Numbered from the stretch's first letter, positions 49,089 through 59,904 are shown. The stretch: 64,000 bases of DNA from Bog-473 sp963782415 (GCA_963782415.1 CAWAJT010000008.1:248001-312000); one strand, 5' to 3'. The notes: generated by a model from the letters alone, not told the origin. Numbers and translations are program-made.

Positions 49089-50090
49089 ATGTCCCGCGAC
49101 CTGGCCATCGATCTCGGCACCGCCAACACGCTGGTCTACGCCAAGGGCAAGGGCCTGGTTCTGAACGAGCCGACGGTGGTCGCGCTCGATTCGCGCAGCC
49201 GCGAGGTGTTGGCCATCGGCACCGATGCGTGGCAGATGATCGGTCGCACGCCGGGCTACATCGTGGCCGAGCGGCCCCTGCGCGGGGGCGCCATCACCGA
49301 TTTCGAGGTCACCGAGCGGATGCTGAGCGTGCTGCTCCGCCGCGTCGGCGTGGGACGGCTGAACCGGCCCAAGGTCTTGATCTGCGTGCCGTCCGCCATC
49401 ACCGCGGTCGAGCGCCGGGCGGTCAAGGAGGCGGCGCGCCGCGCCGGCGCGTCGGCCAGCTTCCTCATCGAACAGCCGATGGCAGCGGCCATCGGTGCCG
49501 GGCTGCCGATCCACGAGCCGGTTGGCAACATGGTGGTCGACGTGGGCGGTGGTACGGCGGAGATGGCGGTCATCTCCCTCGGTGGTGTCGTGGCCGTGCA
49601 GGCGTTGCGCTGCGGCGGCTTCGACTTCGACGCCTCCATCCAGAGCTACGTGCGGCACACCTACGGCGTGGCGGTGGGAGAGCGCACCGCCGAGGCGGTC
49701 AAGCTGGCCATCGGGTCGGCGGCTCCGCACGCGGGGGAGCAGCAGGCTGAGATACGCGGTCGCGAAGTGGCGACGGGCCGCCCGAAGACTGTCGTCCTGT
49801 CCCCGCTCGAGGTGCGCGGCGCGCTGGAGGACAACGTGGCCTCCATCATTGCGGCGGCAGCGGAATGCCTGGGCGAGGCGCCGCCGGAATTGGCCCAGGA
49901 CATCATGTTCCAAGGTGTGCACCTCACCGGCGGCGGCGCGTTGCTGCGAGGCATGACCCAACGCCTGGCCGACGCCACCGCGGTCCCGGTGCACCTCGTC
50001 GACACGCCGCTCGAGTGTGTCGTGCAGGGGGCTGGTGTCTGCTTGGAGTCCTTCGACCGTCTGAAGCGGCTCTTCACCGACGAGGACTAA
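49089..50090 (+). CDS. mreB: Rod shape-determining protein MreB
   Basis: A 333-residue bacterial actin, which guides cell-wall synthesis along the sidewall. The phosphate-1 motif LAIDLGTANTLVYAKGKG and phosphate-2 VVDVGGGTAEMAVISLGG are present, as are ERRAVKEAARRAGA and the adenine motif VHLTGGGALLRGMTQRLAD. No mreC, mreD or pbp genes are beside it. The stop overlaps the end of the opposing HEAT-repeat gene by four bases. Confidence 0.95.
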   Translation: MSRDLAIDLGTANTLVYAKGKGLVLNEPTVVALDSRSREVLAIGTDAWQMIGRTPGYIVAERPLRGGAITDFEVTERMLSVLLRRVGVGRLNRPKVLICVPSAITAVERRAVKEAARRAGASASFLIEQPMAAAIGAGLPIHEPVGNMVVDVGGGTAEMAVISLGGVVAVQALRCGGFDFDASIQSYVRHTYGVAVGERTAEAVKLAIGSAAPHAGEQQAEIRGREVATGRPKTVVLSPLEVRGALEDNVASIIAAAAECLGEAPPELAQDIMFQGVHLTGGGALLRGMTQRLADATAVPVHLVDTPLECVVQGAGVCLESFDRLKRLFTDED

Positions 50091-50743
50091 GCCGGGTCCT
50101 CGGGCTCGTCGAGCAACTCGCCGGCCGCTTGGCGCACCTGCCAGTCGCGGTCTTCGGTCGCGGCGCGCAGTGCGGGCGTCACCCGCTCGTCGTCGAAGCC
50201 GGCGAGCGCCACCGTGGCCCGCCGTCGCACGGTCGGCGAGTCGCCGAGCGCATGGAGCACCGCCGGCAGGCCGGTCGGGTCGCCAATGGCACCCAACGCC
50301 GCCACCGCAGCCTCGCGACAGCGGGTGTCGCGGTGCCCGGTCGCGGTGGCCGCCAGTGCGGGTACCGCGTCGCGCACCCGCCGCTCGGCGAGATACCACG
50401 CCGCCCCAACGACAACGAGAGGGTCGGAATCGTTCAGCGCGGCAGTGAGGGCACGCGGGAGCGACGAACGCGTGCCCGTCCCGCGGGCATCGAGCGCCAC
50501 TTCGACACCACGGCGCCGCACGGCCGGCGTCGCGTCGCCGAGAGCTTCGATGACGTCAGCGGCCGTGAGGTCGCCCATCCGGGCCAGGGCACCCAACGCT
50601 GCCGCGTGGACACCTGGGTCCGGATCGGCGAGACCACGGCGGGCGATCGTGGTCTCGCCCCGGTGTCCCGCCATGGTGACGCGCCGGCGCCGGATAGCGG
50701 CGCGGCCGTCGCGGCCCGTATCCGTGGCAACATCGTCGCTCAC
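50087..50743 (-). CDS. HEAT-repeat (PBS-lyase-like) protein
   Basis: About 218 residues made of five or six HEAT repeats with the usual pattern (PGVHAAALGALARMGDLTAA, CREAAVAALGAIGDPTGLPA, PTVRRRATVALAGFDDERVT). Such proteins are scaffolds for protein contacts. GTG 50743 was taken, giving a basic N-terminus; ATG 50674 is possible. It is divergent from the YlbL gene with only 9 bases between, so their regulation may be linked. Confidence 0.8.
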   Translation of the reverse strand: MSDDVATDTGRDGRAAIRRRRVTMAGHRGETTIARRGLADPDPGVHAAALGALARMGDLTAADVIEALGDATPAVRRRGVEVALDARGTGTRSSLPRALTAALNDSDPLVVVGAAWYLAERRVRDAVPALAATATGHRDTRCREAAVAALGAIGDPTGLPAVLHALGDSPTVRRRATVALAGFDDERVTPALRAATEDRDWQVRQAAGELLDEPEDPA

Positions 50744-50752
50744 CTTCCGAGT

Positions 50753-52012
50753 ATGTCCGAACCTGACGCGAGCGCCGACGGGGAAGCCGCGGCGATCCCC
50801 ACTTCCAGCGACGCCGGGCCGCGCCCGGCCGGTGCCATGGCAGCATCGGACGGGACCGTCCCACCAGTCCCACCGACTGCGCCGCGGCGCCGCCGACGCA
50901 TCTGGCCGATCGTGTTCGGGAGCCTGGTCGGCCTCATCATCGTGGTGGCGATCATTGCTGCCCACACGTCGGTCAACGACTACGTGATCACGCCGGGGGA
51001 TGCGACACCGGTGGCGCAGTTCATCGACGTGCCGGCGGCGGACAATCATCCCCTGACCGGCAAGATCCTTCTGACCGACGTGTTCGTCACACGGCTGAAC
51101 GCGCTCAACTACCTCCAGTACCGCTACTTCAACTCGGACAGCGAGGTGGTCTCGGGCGGCGAGCTGCTCGGTCCGACGGTCAACGAGGACCAGTTCCTCA
51201 GCCAGGGCTACCTCCAGATGGCGCAGGCCCAGTCGTTCGCCACCGCGTCGGCCCTCTCCCACCTCGGGTACACGGTGACGTCGACGAACGCGGGCGCGCT
51301 GGTGTACGGGGTCCAGCCGCACTCGCCGGCCGCCCGGACCTTGCACGTGGGACAGGTGATCACCGGGGTGAACGGGCATCCCACGACGACCGACTGCGCG
51401 CTCATCGACGCGCTGCACGGCGAGACACCGGGGACGAGCGTCGCGCTGTCGGTGCAGGAGAACACCATCAACGACGTGGGGTCGGTGGTGCGCGGCCCGG
51501 TGGTGACGAAGTCGGTCACGCTCGGCGCGCCACCCAAGGGCTTGGTGGACACCCGTTGCGGCAAGCCGACCAAACCGACCGCCTACCTCGGCATTGTTCC
51601 TCAGACGCAGCAGGACTGGCACTTTCCGGTGCAGGTGACGGTGCACACCAAAGACATCGGGGGCCCCTCCGCCGGCCTCGCCATGTCGCTCGGCATCATC
51701 GACAAGCTGAGCAGCGGGCGCCTGACTGGCAACCGGATCATCGCGGCCACCGGCACGATCGACCAACACGGCAACGTCGGCGATGTGGGCGGCGTGGCGG
51801 AGAAGACCGTGGCGGTCGAGCGGGCGGGCGCCACCGTCTTCTTCGTGCCCTCGAGGGAGCTGAAGACGGCTGAGTCCAAGGCCACGCCGCAGCTCCACGT
51901 CTACGCGGTCAGCAATCTGAACCAGGTGTTGGCGATTCTGCAACGGCTGGGTGGTCACGTGCCGACCACGCCGGTCCCGCCCAAGCCTGTGCCGGCCCAG
52001 ACGGCGCCATAG
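50753..52012 (+). CDS. YlbL-type membrane PDZ-Lon (S16) protease
   Basis: A 419-residue protein. The N-terminus is a Pro/Ala-rich tail, with one transmembrane segment (about 50-70). A PDZ domain follows (GALVYGVQPHSPAARTLHVG) and then a Lon-type S16 protease domain. The catalytic dyad is Ser306 in DIGGPSAGLAMSLG and Lys351 in GGVAEKTVAVERAGA, both intact. The active site faces outward. It lies 9 bases before the DivIVA-like gene, and UPF0182 follows. Orthologues sit with UPF0182 in mycobacteria. Confidence 0.92.
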   Translation: MSEPDASADGEAAAIPTSSDAGPRPAGAMAASDGTVPPVPPTAPRRRRRIWPIVFGSLVGLIIVVAIIAAHTSVNDYVITPGDATPVAQFIDVPAADNHPLTGKILLTDVFVTRLNALNYLQYRYFNSDSEVVSGGELLGPTVNEDQFLSQGYLQMAQAQSFATASALSHLGYTVTSTNAGALVYGVQPHSPAARTLHVGQVITGVNGHPTTTDCALIDALHGETPGTSVALSVQENTINDVGSVVRGPVVTKSVTLGAPPKGLVDTRCGKPTKPTAYLGIVPQTQQDWHFPVQVTVHTKDIGGPSAGLAMSLGIIDKLSSGRLTGNRIIAATGTIDQHGNVGDVGGVAEKTVAVERAGATVFFVPSRELKTAESKATPQLHVYAVSNLNQVLAILQRLGGHVPTTPVPPKPVPAQTAP

Positions 52013-52021
52013 GCTCTGGCC

Positions 52022-53770
52022 ATGGCAGAAGGACGCCCCCCCATCTCATCGTCCCGGATCGCCACCGGCGACATCGCCCAGCACTCCTTCGCCGTGGTCC
52101 GGCGGGGATTCGACACCGACGAGGTGCGGTCGTACCTCCAGTCGGTGGCGCGCAGCCTCGAGACGCTGGAGGCACGAGAAGAGGAGCTCCGGGCGGCGCT
52201 GGTCGAAGCAGAGGAGCGAGCGGCCCACCCCGTGGTTGACGAGGCCACGCTGACGGCCTCGCTCGGCCAGCACAGCGCACAGATCCTTCGGCACGCCCAC
52301 GAGGAGGCGGCCCGCATCGTCGTCCAGGCCCAGGACGGGGCGGCCACGCTGCTCCGCGAGACCCAGAGCCAGGTGGACGAACTCCAGGCGCGCACGGAGG
52401 CATCGGCGGCGGAACGGGTCGGCGAGGTCGAGCTGCTGGTGGCCAACGCGGAACAGGAGGCCAGGGTGGAGAGCGAGCGCATCATTGCCGAGGCCGTGGC
52501 GGCCGGTGAGGCCGTCATCACCCGTGCCAAGGACGAAGGCCGTGCCCTGTTGGACCAGGTCCAAGAGGCCCGCCGCCGGGTGCTGGCCGACCTGGCCGCG
52601 CGCCGCCGCGGCCTCGGCATCCAGATCGAACAGCTGCGGGCCGCCCGGGACGAAATGGCGGCCTCGGTGCACGGCGTGCGCGACCGGGTGGACGGGATCC
52701 TGGCGCAACTGGACCGAACCGACGAGGAGGCACGCGCCGCGGCCCAGGGGGTGGCGGACCAGTTCCGACTGGGCACAGCGGAGCTGCCCCACGATGAGGA
52801 AGGTGCGGACGACGTGGCGACGGAGGCACCGCCGACAGGGCCGACGCCGGTCATCCACGGCGAGAGCACCGGGTCCGGTGAGGATGAGAGCACCGCCGGG
52901 CCGTCGGTCGACGAGCTCTTCGCCCGCATCCGTGCCGGTTCAGCAGCCGCGGACGAGCCGGCAGCGAGTGCAGCACCGACGACGGTCGTGCCCGCGCAGC
53001 CGTCGGGCCACGACGAAGCGACCGATGCAGATGACCCTGTGACCGAGACGATACCGACCAGCGAGGCCACCACGGCGGTCGACGAAGCGGGTACCGCGAG
53101 TGGGCCCGAGGCCGAGGAGGCCGAACCAACACCCGGACCTGACGACGCCATCATCGCCCGTCGCGACGAGCTGCTCACGCCCATCACGAGCCGGCTGAGC
53201 CGGACGATCAAGCGCACCCTCGGCGACGACCAGAATCGGCTGCTCGACGAGCTGCGCCACGCACCCGCGCTCGGGATCGACGAATTGATGGGCTCCGAGG
53301 ACGAACACGTGGCCGCATTCGCCGGCGCGGCACGCAGCCATCTGGACGAGGCGTTCGCCGCCGGCACGGTGTTCGTCGGTGCGGGCGCGGCCACCGTGCC
53401 GCGTGGCAACGCGGTGGACCAGGCATCGGCCGGACTGGCGCGAGCCATGGTGACCACACTGCGTCGGCAGATCGCCGAGGGCAACGGCGACCCCGCAGAC
53501 CGCGTCGGCGCCGCCTTCCGCGAATGGCGCGGCGAACGCGTGGAGCGACTGGTCGGCGATCAAGCCACGCAGGCCTTCTCGGCCGGTGTCGCGGCCGCCA
53601 GCGCGGACGGCAAGGTGCGATGGGTCGTCACGACCGCCAGCGGCTGTTCGGACTGCGAAGACAACGCGCTGGCGGGCGCGGTGAGCGGTTCCGAGGCGTT
53701 CCCCACCGGGCACACGCACCCCCCTGCCCATTCGGGCTGCCGCTGTCTCCTCGCACCGACAACCGACTGA
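52022..53770 (+). CDS. DivIVA-like coiled-coil protein with phage-head-morphogenesis-like C-terminus
   Basis: A 582-residue protein. Residues 15-60 resemble a DivIVA/Wag31 N-terminal domain (HSFAVVRRGFDTDEVRSYLQ). A long coiled coil runs to about 250 and an acidic Ala/Pro/Thr linker to about 380. The last 200 residues end in a Cys/His cluster: Cys542, Cys545, His564, His566, His570, Cys573 and Cys575 (CSDCEDN, then THPPAHSGCRC). The HPxxHxxCRC pattern is like the C-terminal metal motif of phage SPP1 gp7/MuF minor head proteins. The gene follows the YlbL gene by 9 bases. Function unknown; a polar or septal scaffold is possible. Confidence 0.8.
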   Translation: MAEGRPPISSSRIATGDIAQHSFAVVRRGFDTDEVRSYLQSVARSLETLEAREEELRAALVEAEERAAHPVVDEATLTASLGQHSAQILRHAHEEAARIVVQAQDGAATLLRETQSQVDELQARTEASAAERVGEVELLVANAEQEARVESERIIAEAVAAGEAVITRAKDEGRALLDQVQEARRRVLADLAARRRGLGIQIEQLRAARDEMAASVHGVRDRVDGILAQLDRTDEEARAAAQGVADQFRLGTAELPHDEEGADDVATEAPPTGPTPVIHGESTGSGEDESTAGPSVDELFARIRAGSAAADEPAASAAPTTVVPAQPSGHDEATDADDPVTETIPTSEATTAVDEAGTASGPEAEEAEPTPGPDDAIIARRDELLTPITSRLSRTIKRTLGDDQNRLLDELRHAPALGIDELMGSEDEHVAAFAGAARSHLDEAFAAGTVFVGAGAATVPRGNAVDQASAGLARAMVTTLRRQIAEGNGDPADRVGAAFREWRGERVERLVGDQATQAFSAGVAAASADGKVRWVVTTASGCSDCEDNALAGAVSGSEAFPTGHTHPPAHSGCRCLLAPTTD

Positions 53771-53843
53771 CCAGGACTTCTCGTCGCCGCATTCGTCCCG
53801 GCGTGGCCGTAGGTGGAGGTGCGGCGGACGTTAGGCTCCCCTC

Positions 53844-56800
53844 GTGCGCATCCCCAGCGATCTGACCGCTGATCCCTCGCCACGCCGCCGCCACCGGGCG
53901 CGGTGGTGGCTCATCGGCGCAATCATCGTCCTCGTCATTTTGCTGGTGTCGCTGCGCTCGCTGGCCGGGCTCTACACCGACAGCCTGTGGTTCTCTTCGG
54001 TGGACCTGCACAACGTGTTCTCCACGTTGCTTGCGATCAAGCTCGGTCTCTTCGGCGTGTTCGGAGCGATCTTCTTCGCCATCTTGTGGATCAACCTGGT
54101 GGTTTGTGACCGTATCGCCGGCCACGACGTGGTGTTGGCCCAGGACGACGAGCTCGTTCGCCGCTATCAGCAATTCGTCCGGCCCTATTCGGGTCGCATC
54201 TACGTCGCGCTGGCGTTCATCCTCGCCCTCATCGGCGCCTCGGGGACGGTCGGGCAGTGGAACAATTGGATCCTGTTCTTGCACGGCGGCAACTTCGGCG
54301 TGAAAGATCCCCAGTTCCATAAGGACATCGGGTTCTACGTCTTCGACCTTCCGTTCCTGACTTTCGTCGTGGACTGGCTACTCGCCATCCTGATCGTGAC
54401 CCTCGCCGTCTCGCTGGTGTTCCACTACTTCAACGGGGGGATCCAGCCCCAGCGGGGCCTGCCCAGGGTGCGTCCGCCCGTGAAGGCGCACATCTCGGTC
54501 CTGTTGGCGCTCATCGCCCTGGACAAGGCGGCCGGCTACGTGTTGCAGCGCTGGTCGCTGGTCAACTCGCAGGACGGCTACGTCAACGGCGCCGGCTATA
54601 CCGACGTGCACGCCCGGCTGCCGGCCGAGACGCTGCTGATCTACGTGTCGATCTTCGCCGCATTGATCCTGCTCTTCAACATCCGGCGGCAGGGCTGGAC
54701 GCTGCCGGTGCTCGCCATCGGGATCTGGGCCTTCGTCGCCCTCGTGGTCGGCATCATCTACCCGGCGCTGTTGCAGGCGCTCAAGGTCACACCGGCGCAG
54801 AGCTCGCTCGAGGCGCCCTACATCCAGCGCAACATCACGGCGACCCGCGACGCGTACGGACTCAACAACGTCCGGGTGCATCAGTTCCCGGCCGATACGA
54901 GCCTGACCGCCAGCCAGACGCTTCTGGCCGCTCCGACCATCAAGAACATCCGCCAGTGGGATCCCGACCCGACCATCTCGCTCCAGACGTTCCAGCGGCT
55001 GCAGGGCATCAAGTCCTACTACTCGTTTCCGTCGTTGGCCGTGGACCGCTACACCCTGAACGACAATCGGACACCGGTGCTCATCGGCGTGCGTGACATT
55101 TCCGCCGCCGGCGTGCCGTCCCCGTCGTGGGTCAACACCCACCTGCAGTACACACACGGCAACGGCGCGGCAGTTGCACTGTCCAATCAGACCAATGACA
55201 CCAACCCCGACTTCGCCGTGCAAAACGTGCCCCCGTCCTCGTCTGAGGGGATGCCGCGCATAAAGCAACCCAACGTCTACTTCGGGGCGGGCGAAACGGG
55301 CTACGTGGTGGCGAACACAAAGCAGCTCGAAGTCGACTACCAGACCAACGGCAACAGTGTCGAAAGCCATTACAGCGGACCCGGTGGTGTGCAGTTGTCA
55401 TCGATCTTCACCCGGGCTGCTTTCGCCCTGCGCCTCGGCGACTTCAACCTCTTGATCTCGAGTCAGATCACGAACAAGTCGCGGATCATGTTCATCCGCG
55501 ATCCCGTCTCCATGGCGCAGAAGGCGGCGCCTTTCCTCACGTTCGACCACGATCCCTATGCGGTCATCAACCACGGCCAAATCGACTGGGTGGTGGACGG
55601 CTATACGACCACGGCCAACTACGCCTACTCGCAGAACGCGGACACCCAGCAGGTGGCGATCGGGAGCAACCTGCCCGGAAGCTACAACTACGTGCGCAAC
55701 TCGGTGAAGGTCGTCATCGACGCCTATTCGGGACAGATGACGTTCTACGACATCGACCCACGGGATCCGATTCTGCAGGCATACTCGGCGGCCTTCCCGA
55801 ACATGTTCACCCCGATTTCGAAGATGCCATCCCCTCTGCGGGCGCACCTGCGCTACCCGCCGGACATCTTCTCCATTCAGTCGGCGATCTACGGGCGCTA
55901 CCACCTGACCGGCCCCCAGGCGTTCTACTCAGCGAGCAACGCGTGGCAACTCTCGCCGACCGCCGGTGCCGGCCCGCAGTCGCAGGCCCTTCTGGCCGAG
56001 AACACGTACAACAACCAGGGTCAGCTCGTCTCGACCAATCCCGCGCGCATGTCCCCGCAGTACCAGGTGTATTCCCTCCCGGGCACACCATCGAACCAGC
56101 AGCTCTTCACCGTGTCGGACGGGTTCGTGCCGGCGTCGCAGGCGAATCTCTCGGGGAACAATCAGAACTTCAACCTGACGGCATGGATGGTCGGGCTGGC
56201 CGACTACCCGGGCGAGTACGGGAAGCTCGAGCTCTACGAGGTGCCGCAAGGAACGACCGGACCGGCCAACGCCGACGCGGAGATCTCGGCCGATGCGACG
56301 GTGTCGAAGGACATCACGCTGCTCGACCAGAAGGGCTCAGAGGTCCTGTTGGGCGAGACGCTCATGGTCCCGATCTCGGATTCCATGGTCTACCTCCGCC
56401 CGCTGTACGCCTCTCCATCGACAAACCCGCAGCCGCAGCTCCAGTACGTCGTCGGCGTGATCGGCAAGACCGTGAAGATCGAACCGACCTTGACGGCCAC
56501 GCTCTCGGACCTGCTGCAGACAACGGTGTTGCCGCCATCGGGTTCGGCCACGCCCTCGACCGGCACGGTACCCGCTGCCGTCTCGGGGCTCCTCCAGCAG
56601 GCGCAGGACGATTACAACGCCGCGCGTCGCGGACCTGAGGGCTGCGAACCTGGCCCAGTTCCAGACCGATCTCAACGCCATGTCGGCGGCGATCAACCAG
56701 GCCCAGGACGTGCTCAAGACGCCATTGTCGGGTTCCACCCCTACCTCAACCACAACAACAACGACGACGGCGCCGACCACGAAGGGCGGAAATTCGAAGA

Positions 56801-56931
56801 AGACGGGCACCACCACGACGACGTCGCACGGCTTGACGACCACGACCTCCGCGCCAGCGAGCAACGGGCCGAAACCCCCCACCCCGTCGACGACATCGAC
56901 GACCCTGGTCTCGGCAGCCCCCCGAACCTGA
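53844..56931 (+). CDS. UPF0182-family membrane protein, one frameshift as read
   Basis: About 1028 residues after repair. The N-terminal third has about seven transmembrane segments (WLIGAIIVLVILLVSLRSLA, LGLFGVFGAIFFAILWINLV and others). The rest is a large extracytoplasmic domain with the family motifs YIQRNITATRDAYGL and IKQPNVYFGAGETGYVVANT. Near 56625 an extra base shifts the frame; the next frame gives VADLRAANLAQFQTDLNAMS, a Thr-rich tail, and a stop at 56931. UPF0182 is common in actinobacteria and its role is unknown. The start is GTG 53844. Confidence 0.92.
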
Positions 56932-57060
56932 GACCGGCCCGCACCGCGCCCACCGTGATCCGGCCGGCGACACCGGTTCGCATGGGTGCGATTCCGGTTG
57001 CGGGCCCGTCCCGTTGGTCCCATGATGGGAAGACGAGTCGTGAGGAAAGGAGGGCTTTCT

Positions 57061-57507
57061 ATGGGTCTGCTCGACAAGGTCAAGGCTCAGGCGACGGCAG
57101 CCACCGAAATGGCCAAGGACGCTGCCGCCAAAGGCCAGGCCAAAATGAACGAGGCGCAGGCGAAGAAGGCTGCCGACGGCATGTTGCGCGATCTCGGTGC
57201 CGCCTTCTACGCCACAAAGGTGGGGCGGGCAACTGCGACCACTGACGCCGACATCGAGCAACTGGTGACGGCGCTCCAGTCGCACGAGTCTGAGCACGGA
57301 CAGATCACCCTGGCCCCCGAGTCGGCGGCCGCTGCTCCGACGGCGACTCCCTCCGGCGACGCTGCCGCCCCGCCACCACCGCCCCCGAAGGCGGCAGACC
57401 CAGCGTCCGCCACCTCCGCCGACGGCTCAGACGCTGTAGGCGGACCAGGGCGACCCCGGGCCTTCCGCGCTCGGGGTCTTGGCCATGGCCGGCCGTGGTG
57501 GCCATGA
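57061..57507 (+). CDS. Hypothetical Ala/Lys-rich protein
   Basis: A 148-residue protein. The first 50 residues are an amphipathic helix (MGLLDKVKAQATAATEMAKD, AKGQAKMNEAQAKKAADGML). A short conserved-looking part (DLGAAFYATKVGRAT) and an Ala/Pro-rich tail follow. No known family. ATG 57061 follows AAGGAGG (57047-57053) by seven bases, a strong ribosome site. It lies just before the tRNA gene. Confidence 0.7.
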   Translation: MGLLDKVKAQATAATEMAKDAAAKGQAKMNEAQAKKAADGMLRDLGAAFYATKVGRATATTDADIEQLVTALQSHESEHGQITLAPESAAAAPTATPSGDAAAPPPPPPKAADPASATSADGSDAVGGPGRPRAFRARGLGHGRPWWP

Positions 57508-57536
57508 GAACATCCGTGTAGGATGTTTTGCTTCGC

Positions 57537-57610
<74 letters not shown>

Positions 57611-57876
57611 CTATTGAAGGTTCTTCGGATCTCAGCGGATCGCGCCGTGACGCAGGGCCCCCAGAAGTTGACGTCGGTCGAGGTTACGATGACCGGGGAT
57701 ATCGACGAGAGTGCCCCGCCCCGCAATCCAACGCGAGGCTCGATCGCGACGCCCAACGCCCCCACAACCCCGCGCAGATCTGGTGAACAGCGCCGGCGGA
57801 ACAAGATGCGCCGAAGCACAGCCGCGCTGGATCAAGGCGTGTCGAGGAATCTAGGAAGACATCTGCTTCGACCGCA

Positions 57877-59904
57877 TTAGCCAGATGATTGCCCGCCACT
57901 GTAGTCATCTGAGTGCTCACCGAACAGTGGAGCTGGCGCACTCCACCACCAGCGTGGACCTCTGCTCATCGTCATTGGGAATCCCGGAAAGTCGTGTTGA
58001 CCAAGCAGCGAGTGAGTGAGTGGCGTGAAGAACCGGCGGGCCGTCAATTGTGGATCGTCGAGCGCCGCATGGCCGGGAAGCACGACAGCTGCAGGAATAC
58101 CGGCAACCATGAGCTCTTGCACCGCATCCCGGGACTCTCGGATGCGACACCACTCATCGCGGTCCTCTGGATCCAATGGATCACTCTGCTCATCAAGACT
58201 GATCCACTCCCCGTCATGACAGAGGAATGTCCCCCGTCCGCCCGACCGGACGGGAACTGCTGTACCGGTGGTGTACTCGGCAGTCACTGCCGCCGCCACG
58301 TCCAACATGGCAACCTCGACGAGGGTTCCCCACTCACGCTCCAAGGCTGCAACCACCGCAAGTGCGCCATGGATGCCCGTGAGCGGATCGATGATGCCTC
58401 CAGGCGCCACGGGTTCGGCGTCAGCGAATCCAGTGAGCGATGCGAGACCTGTGAGCTGCTCCATGGTAGTCGCAAAACCGGGCTGGTCGCGTAGCGGACC
58501 GTTGAGGCCGAAGGCTGGGACCCGAAGATAGATGGCCGATGGATTGAGCCGATGAACGGTTTCCCAGTCGAAGCCAAATCGATCCATGACGCGCGGTGTG
58601 AAGTTCTCAGCAACCACATCGCATGACTTGACCAATTCAGTTGCCTGGGCTTTGCCTGCCTCAGTCGCCAAATCTATGAGGACACTCTGTTTGCTGAGAT
58701 TGGTGAGGTGGAAGAGTGGCCCACCCTCGAGGAATCTCGAGTCACTGGGTGACACAAACCCGGACATCCGCAGCGCGTCAGGACGATTGGGATTCTCAAC
58801 TTTGATCACCTCGGCCCCCATTGCAGCGAGCCAAGCGGTGGCGTAAGGGCCAGCCCAAAATTGCGTGAAATCCAGAACCCGGAGTCCCGCCAAGGGTCGA
58901 GCCGACGTCAGTGGAGCGGCAACCGTGGACCACCCAGAGAACTCGGAGCCTGGCGTCAAGGGCCGTTCGGCGTATTCGCTAAATCGGAACGGTGCTCTGG
59001 GGCGCACGAACTCAGCACCGGGCTGTTGGACGAAAAGACCACGCGCTCTTGCTTGTTCGAGGTCCAAGAGAGCTCGCGGGTCACCAACAGCGACAGCCGG
59101 CACCCGAACCGCAACGAAGGCGGCCACTACTTCATCGACCGATCGAACAGATGTGAAGGCTTCGATGAAGCCGACAACCTCGTCTCGCCGACGCTCCCTG
59201 GCAATGGGCATGAACAACTCGATGTCGTCAGCTAGGTCGTCTCGACCAACGACGCTCAGGAGAGCCAGCCACTGCTGCGGACTGAACGTCGAGAGCCCCA
59301 CCCATCCATCGGTGCACGGGTGGACAGATGGCAACATGATCAGACCGCGCTTATGGTGCCTGCCTCCCGGAAAGGTTGCACCGAGCGTGGGCGCGGCCAG
59401 AAGAGTCAACTGCATCGCCTCGAGCATCGAGACGTCTACGACCTCGCTCTCGCCGGGACTCCGGCGGTGCCATGCTGTGAGAGCGCCTAATGCTGCATAC
59501 GCCCCTGAGGTCCACTCGCCGAGCCGTCCACCGACGCGAAGGGGAGGGAGCCAGGCATGACCGTGGCCAGCCATTGATCCGCTCCGCGCCTGAAGGACCG
59601 ATTCGGGAAGATCCAAATCCGAGTCGGGTCCACCGCCACCCAAGGGCGTTATCCGGACGACTACCGGAGCCTGCCATTCCCGATCCAGACGGTCATCGAT
59701 GATGATGTCTGCTCCGCTTGGAGGTTCATCGGCGGCAAACTGGCTGGTCCGGAGGTAGGCGGTGAGTTGCTCCCCGCCGATCCTGTGCGGCCCATCGAGA
59801 AAGACTGTTTCAGCACCGAGATCGGTCAAGAGCTTTGCGCAGTAGGCACCTGAGAGCCCGGTTGACCCATTGAGGACGTGCGTTCCCGTCAATGGGAGGC
59901 GCAT
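57877..59904 (-). CDS. CaiB/BaiF-type (family III) CoA-transferase, two-domain
   Basis: A 675-residue protein made of two CaiB-like units in tandem. The first (MRLPLTGTHVLNGSTGLSGA) is shorter. The second starts LAGLRVLDFTQFWAGPYATA and has AAMGAEVIKVENPNRPDALR, NLSKQSVLIDLATEAGKAQA and VVAENFTPRVMDRFG, the family's core. Such enzymes move CoA between carboxylic acids in breakdown of aromatics, steroids or carnitine. The acceptor is unknown. ATG 59904 overlaps the stop of the PPOX gene (ATGA), so the two are co-translated. Codon use is less GC-rich than in the genes before 57 kb. Confidence 0.9.
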   Translation of the reverse strand: MRLPLTGTHVLNGSTGLSGAYCAKLLTDLGAETVFLDGPHRIGGEQLTAYLRTSQFAADEPPSGADIIIDDRLDREWQAPVVVRITPLGGGGPDSDLDLPESVLQARSGSMAGHGHAWLPPLRVGGRLGEWTSGAYAALGALTAWHRRSPGESEVVDVSMLEAMQLTLLAAPTLGATFPGGRHHKRGLIMLPSVHPCTDGWVGLSTFSPQQWLALLSVVGRDDLADDIELFMPIARERRRDEVVGFIEAFTSVRSVDEVVAAFVAVRVPAVAVGDPRALLDLEQARARGLFVQQPGAEFVRPRAPFRFSEYAERPLTPGSEFSGWSTVAAPLTSARPLAGLRVLDFTQFWAGPYATAWLAAMGAEVIKVENPNRPDALRMSGFVSPSDSRFLEGGPLFHLTNLSKQSVLIDLATEAGKAQATELVKSCDVVAENFTPRVMDRFGFDWETVHRLNPSAIYLRVPAFGLNGPLRDQPGFATTMEQLTGLASLTGFADAEPVAPGGIIDPLTGIHGALAVVAALEREWGTLVEVAMLDVAAAVTAEYTTGTAVPVRSGGRGTFLCHDGEWISLDEQSDPLDPEDRDEWCRIRESRDAVQELMVAGIPAAVVLPGHAALDDPQLTARRFFTPLTHSLLGQHDFPGFPMTMSRGPRWWWSAPAPLFGEHSDDYSGGQSSG

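Noticed and set aside
52022..53770. Prophage remnant around the gp7/MuF-like domain
   Set aside because: No other phage genes (portal, terminase, capsid) are adjacent, and the domain is part of a long intact cellular gene in an envelope cluster.
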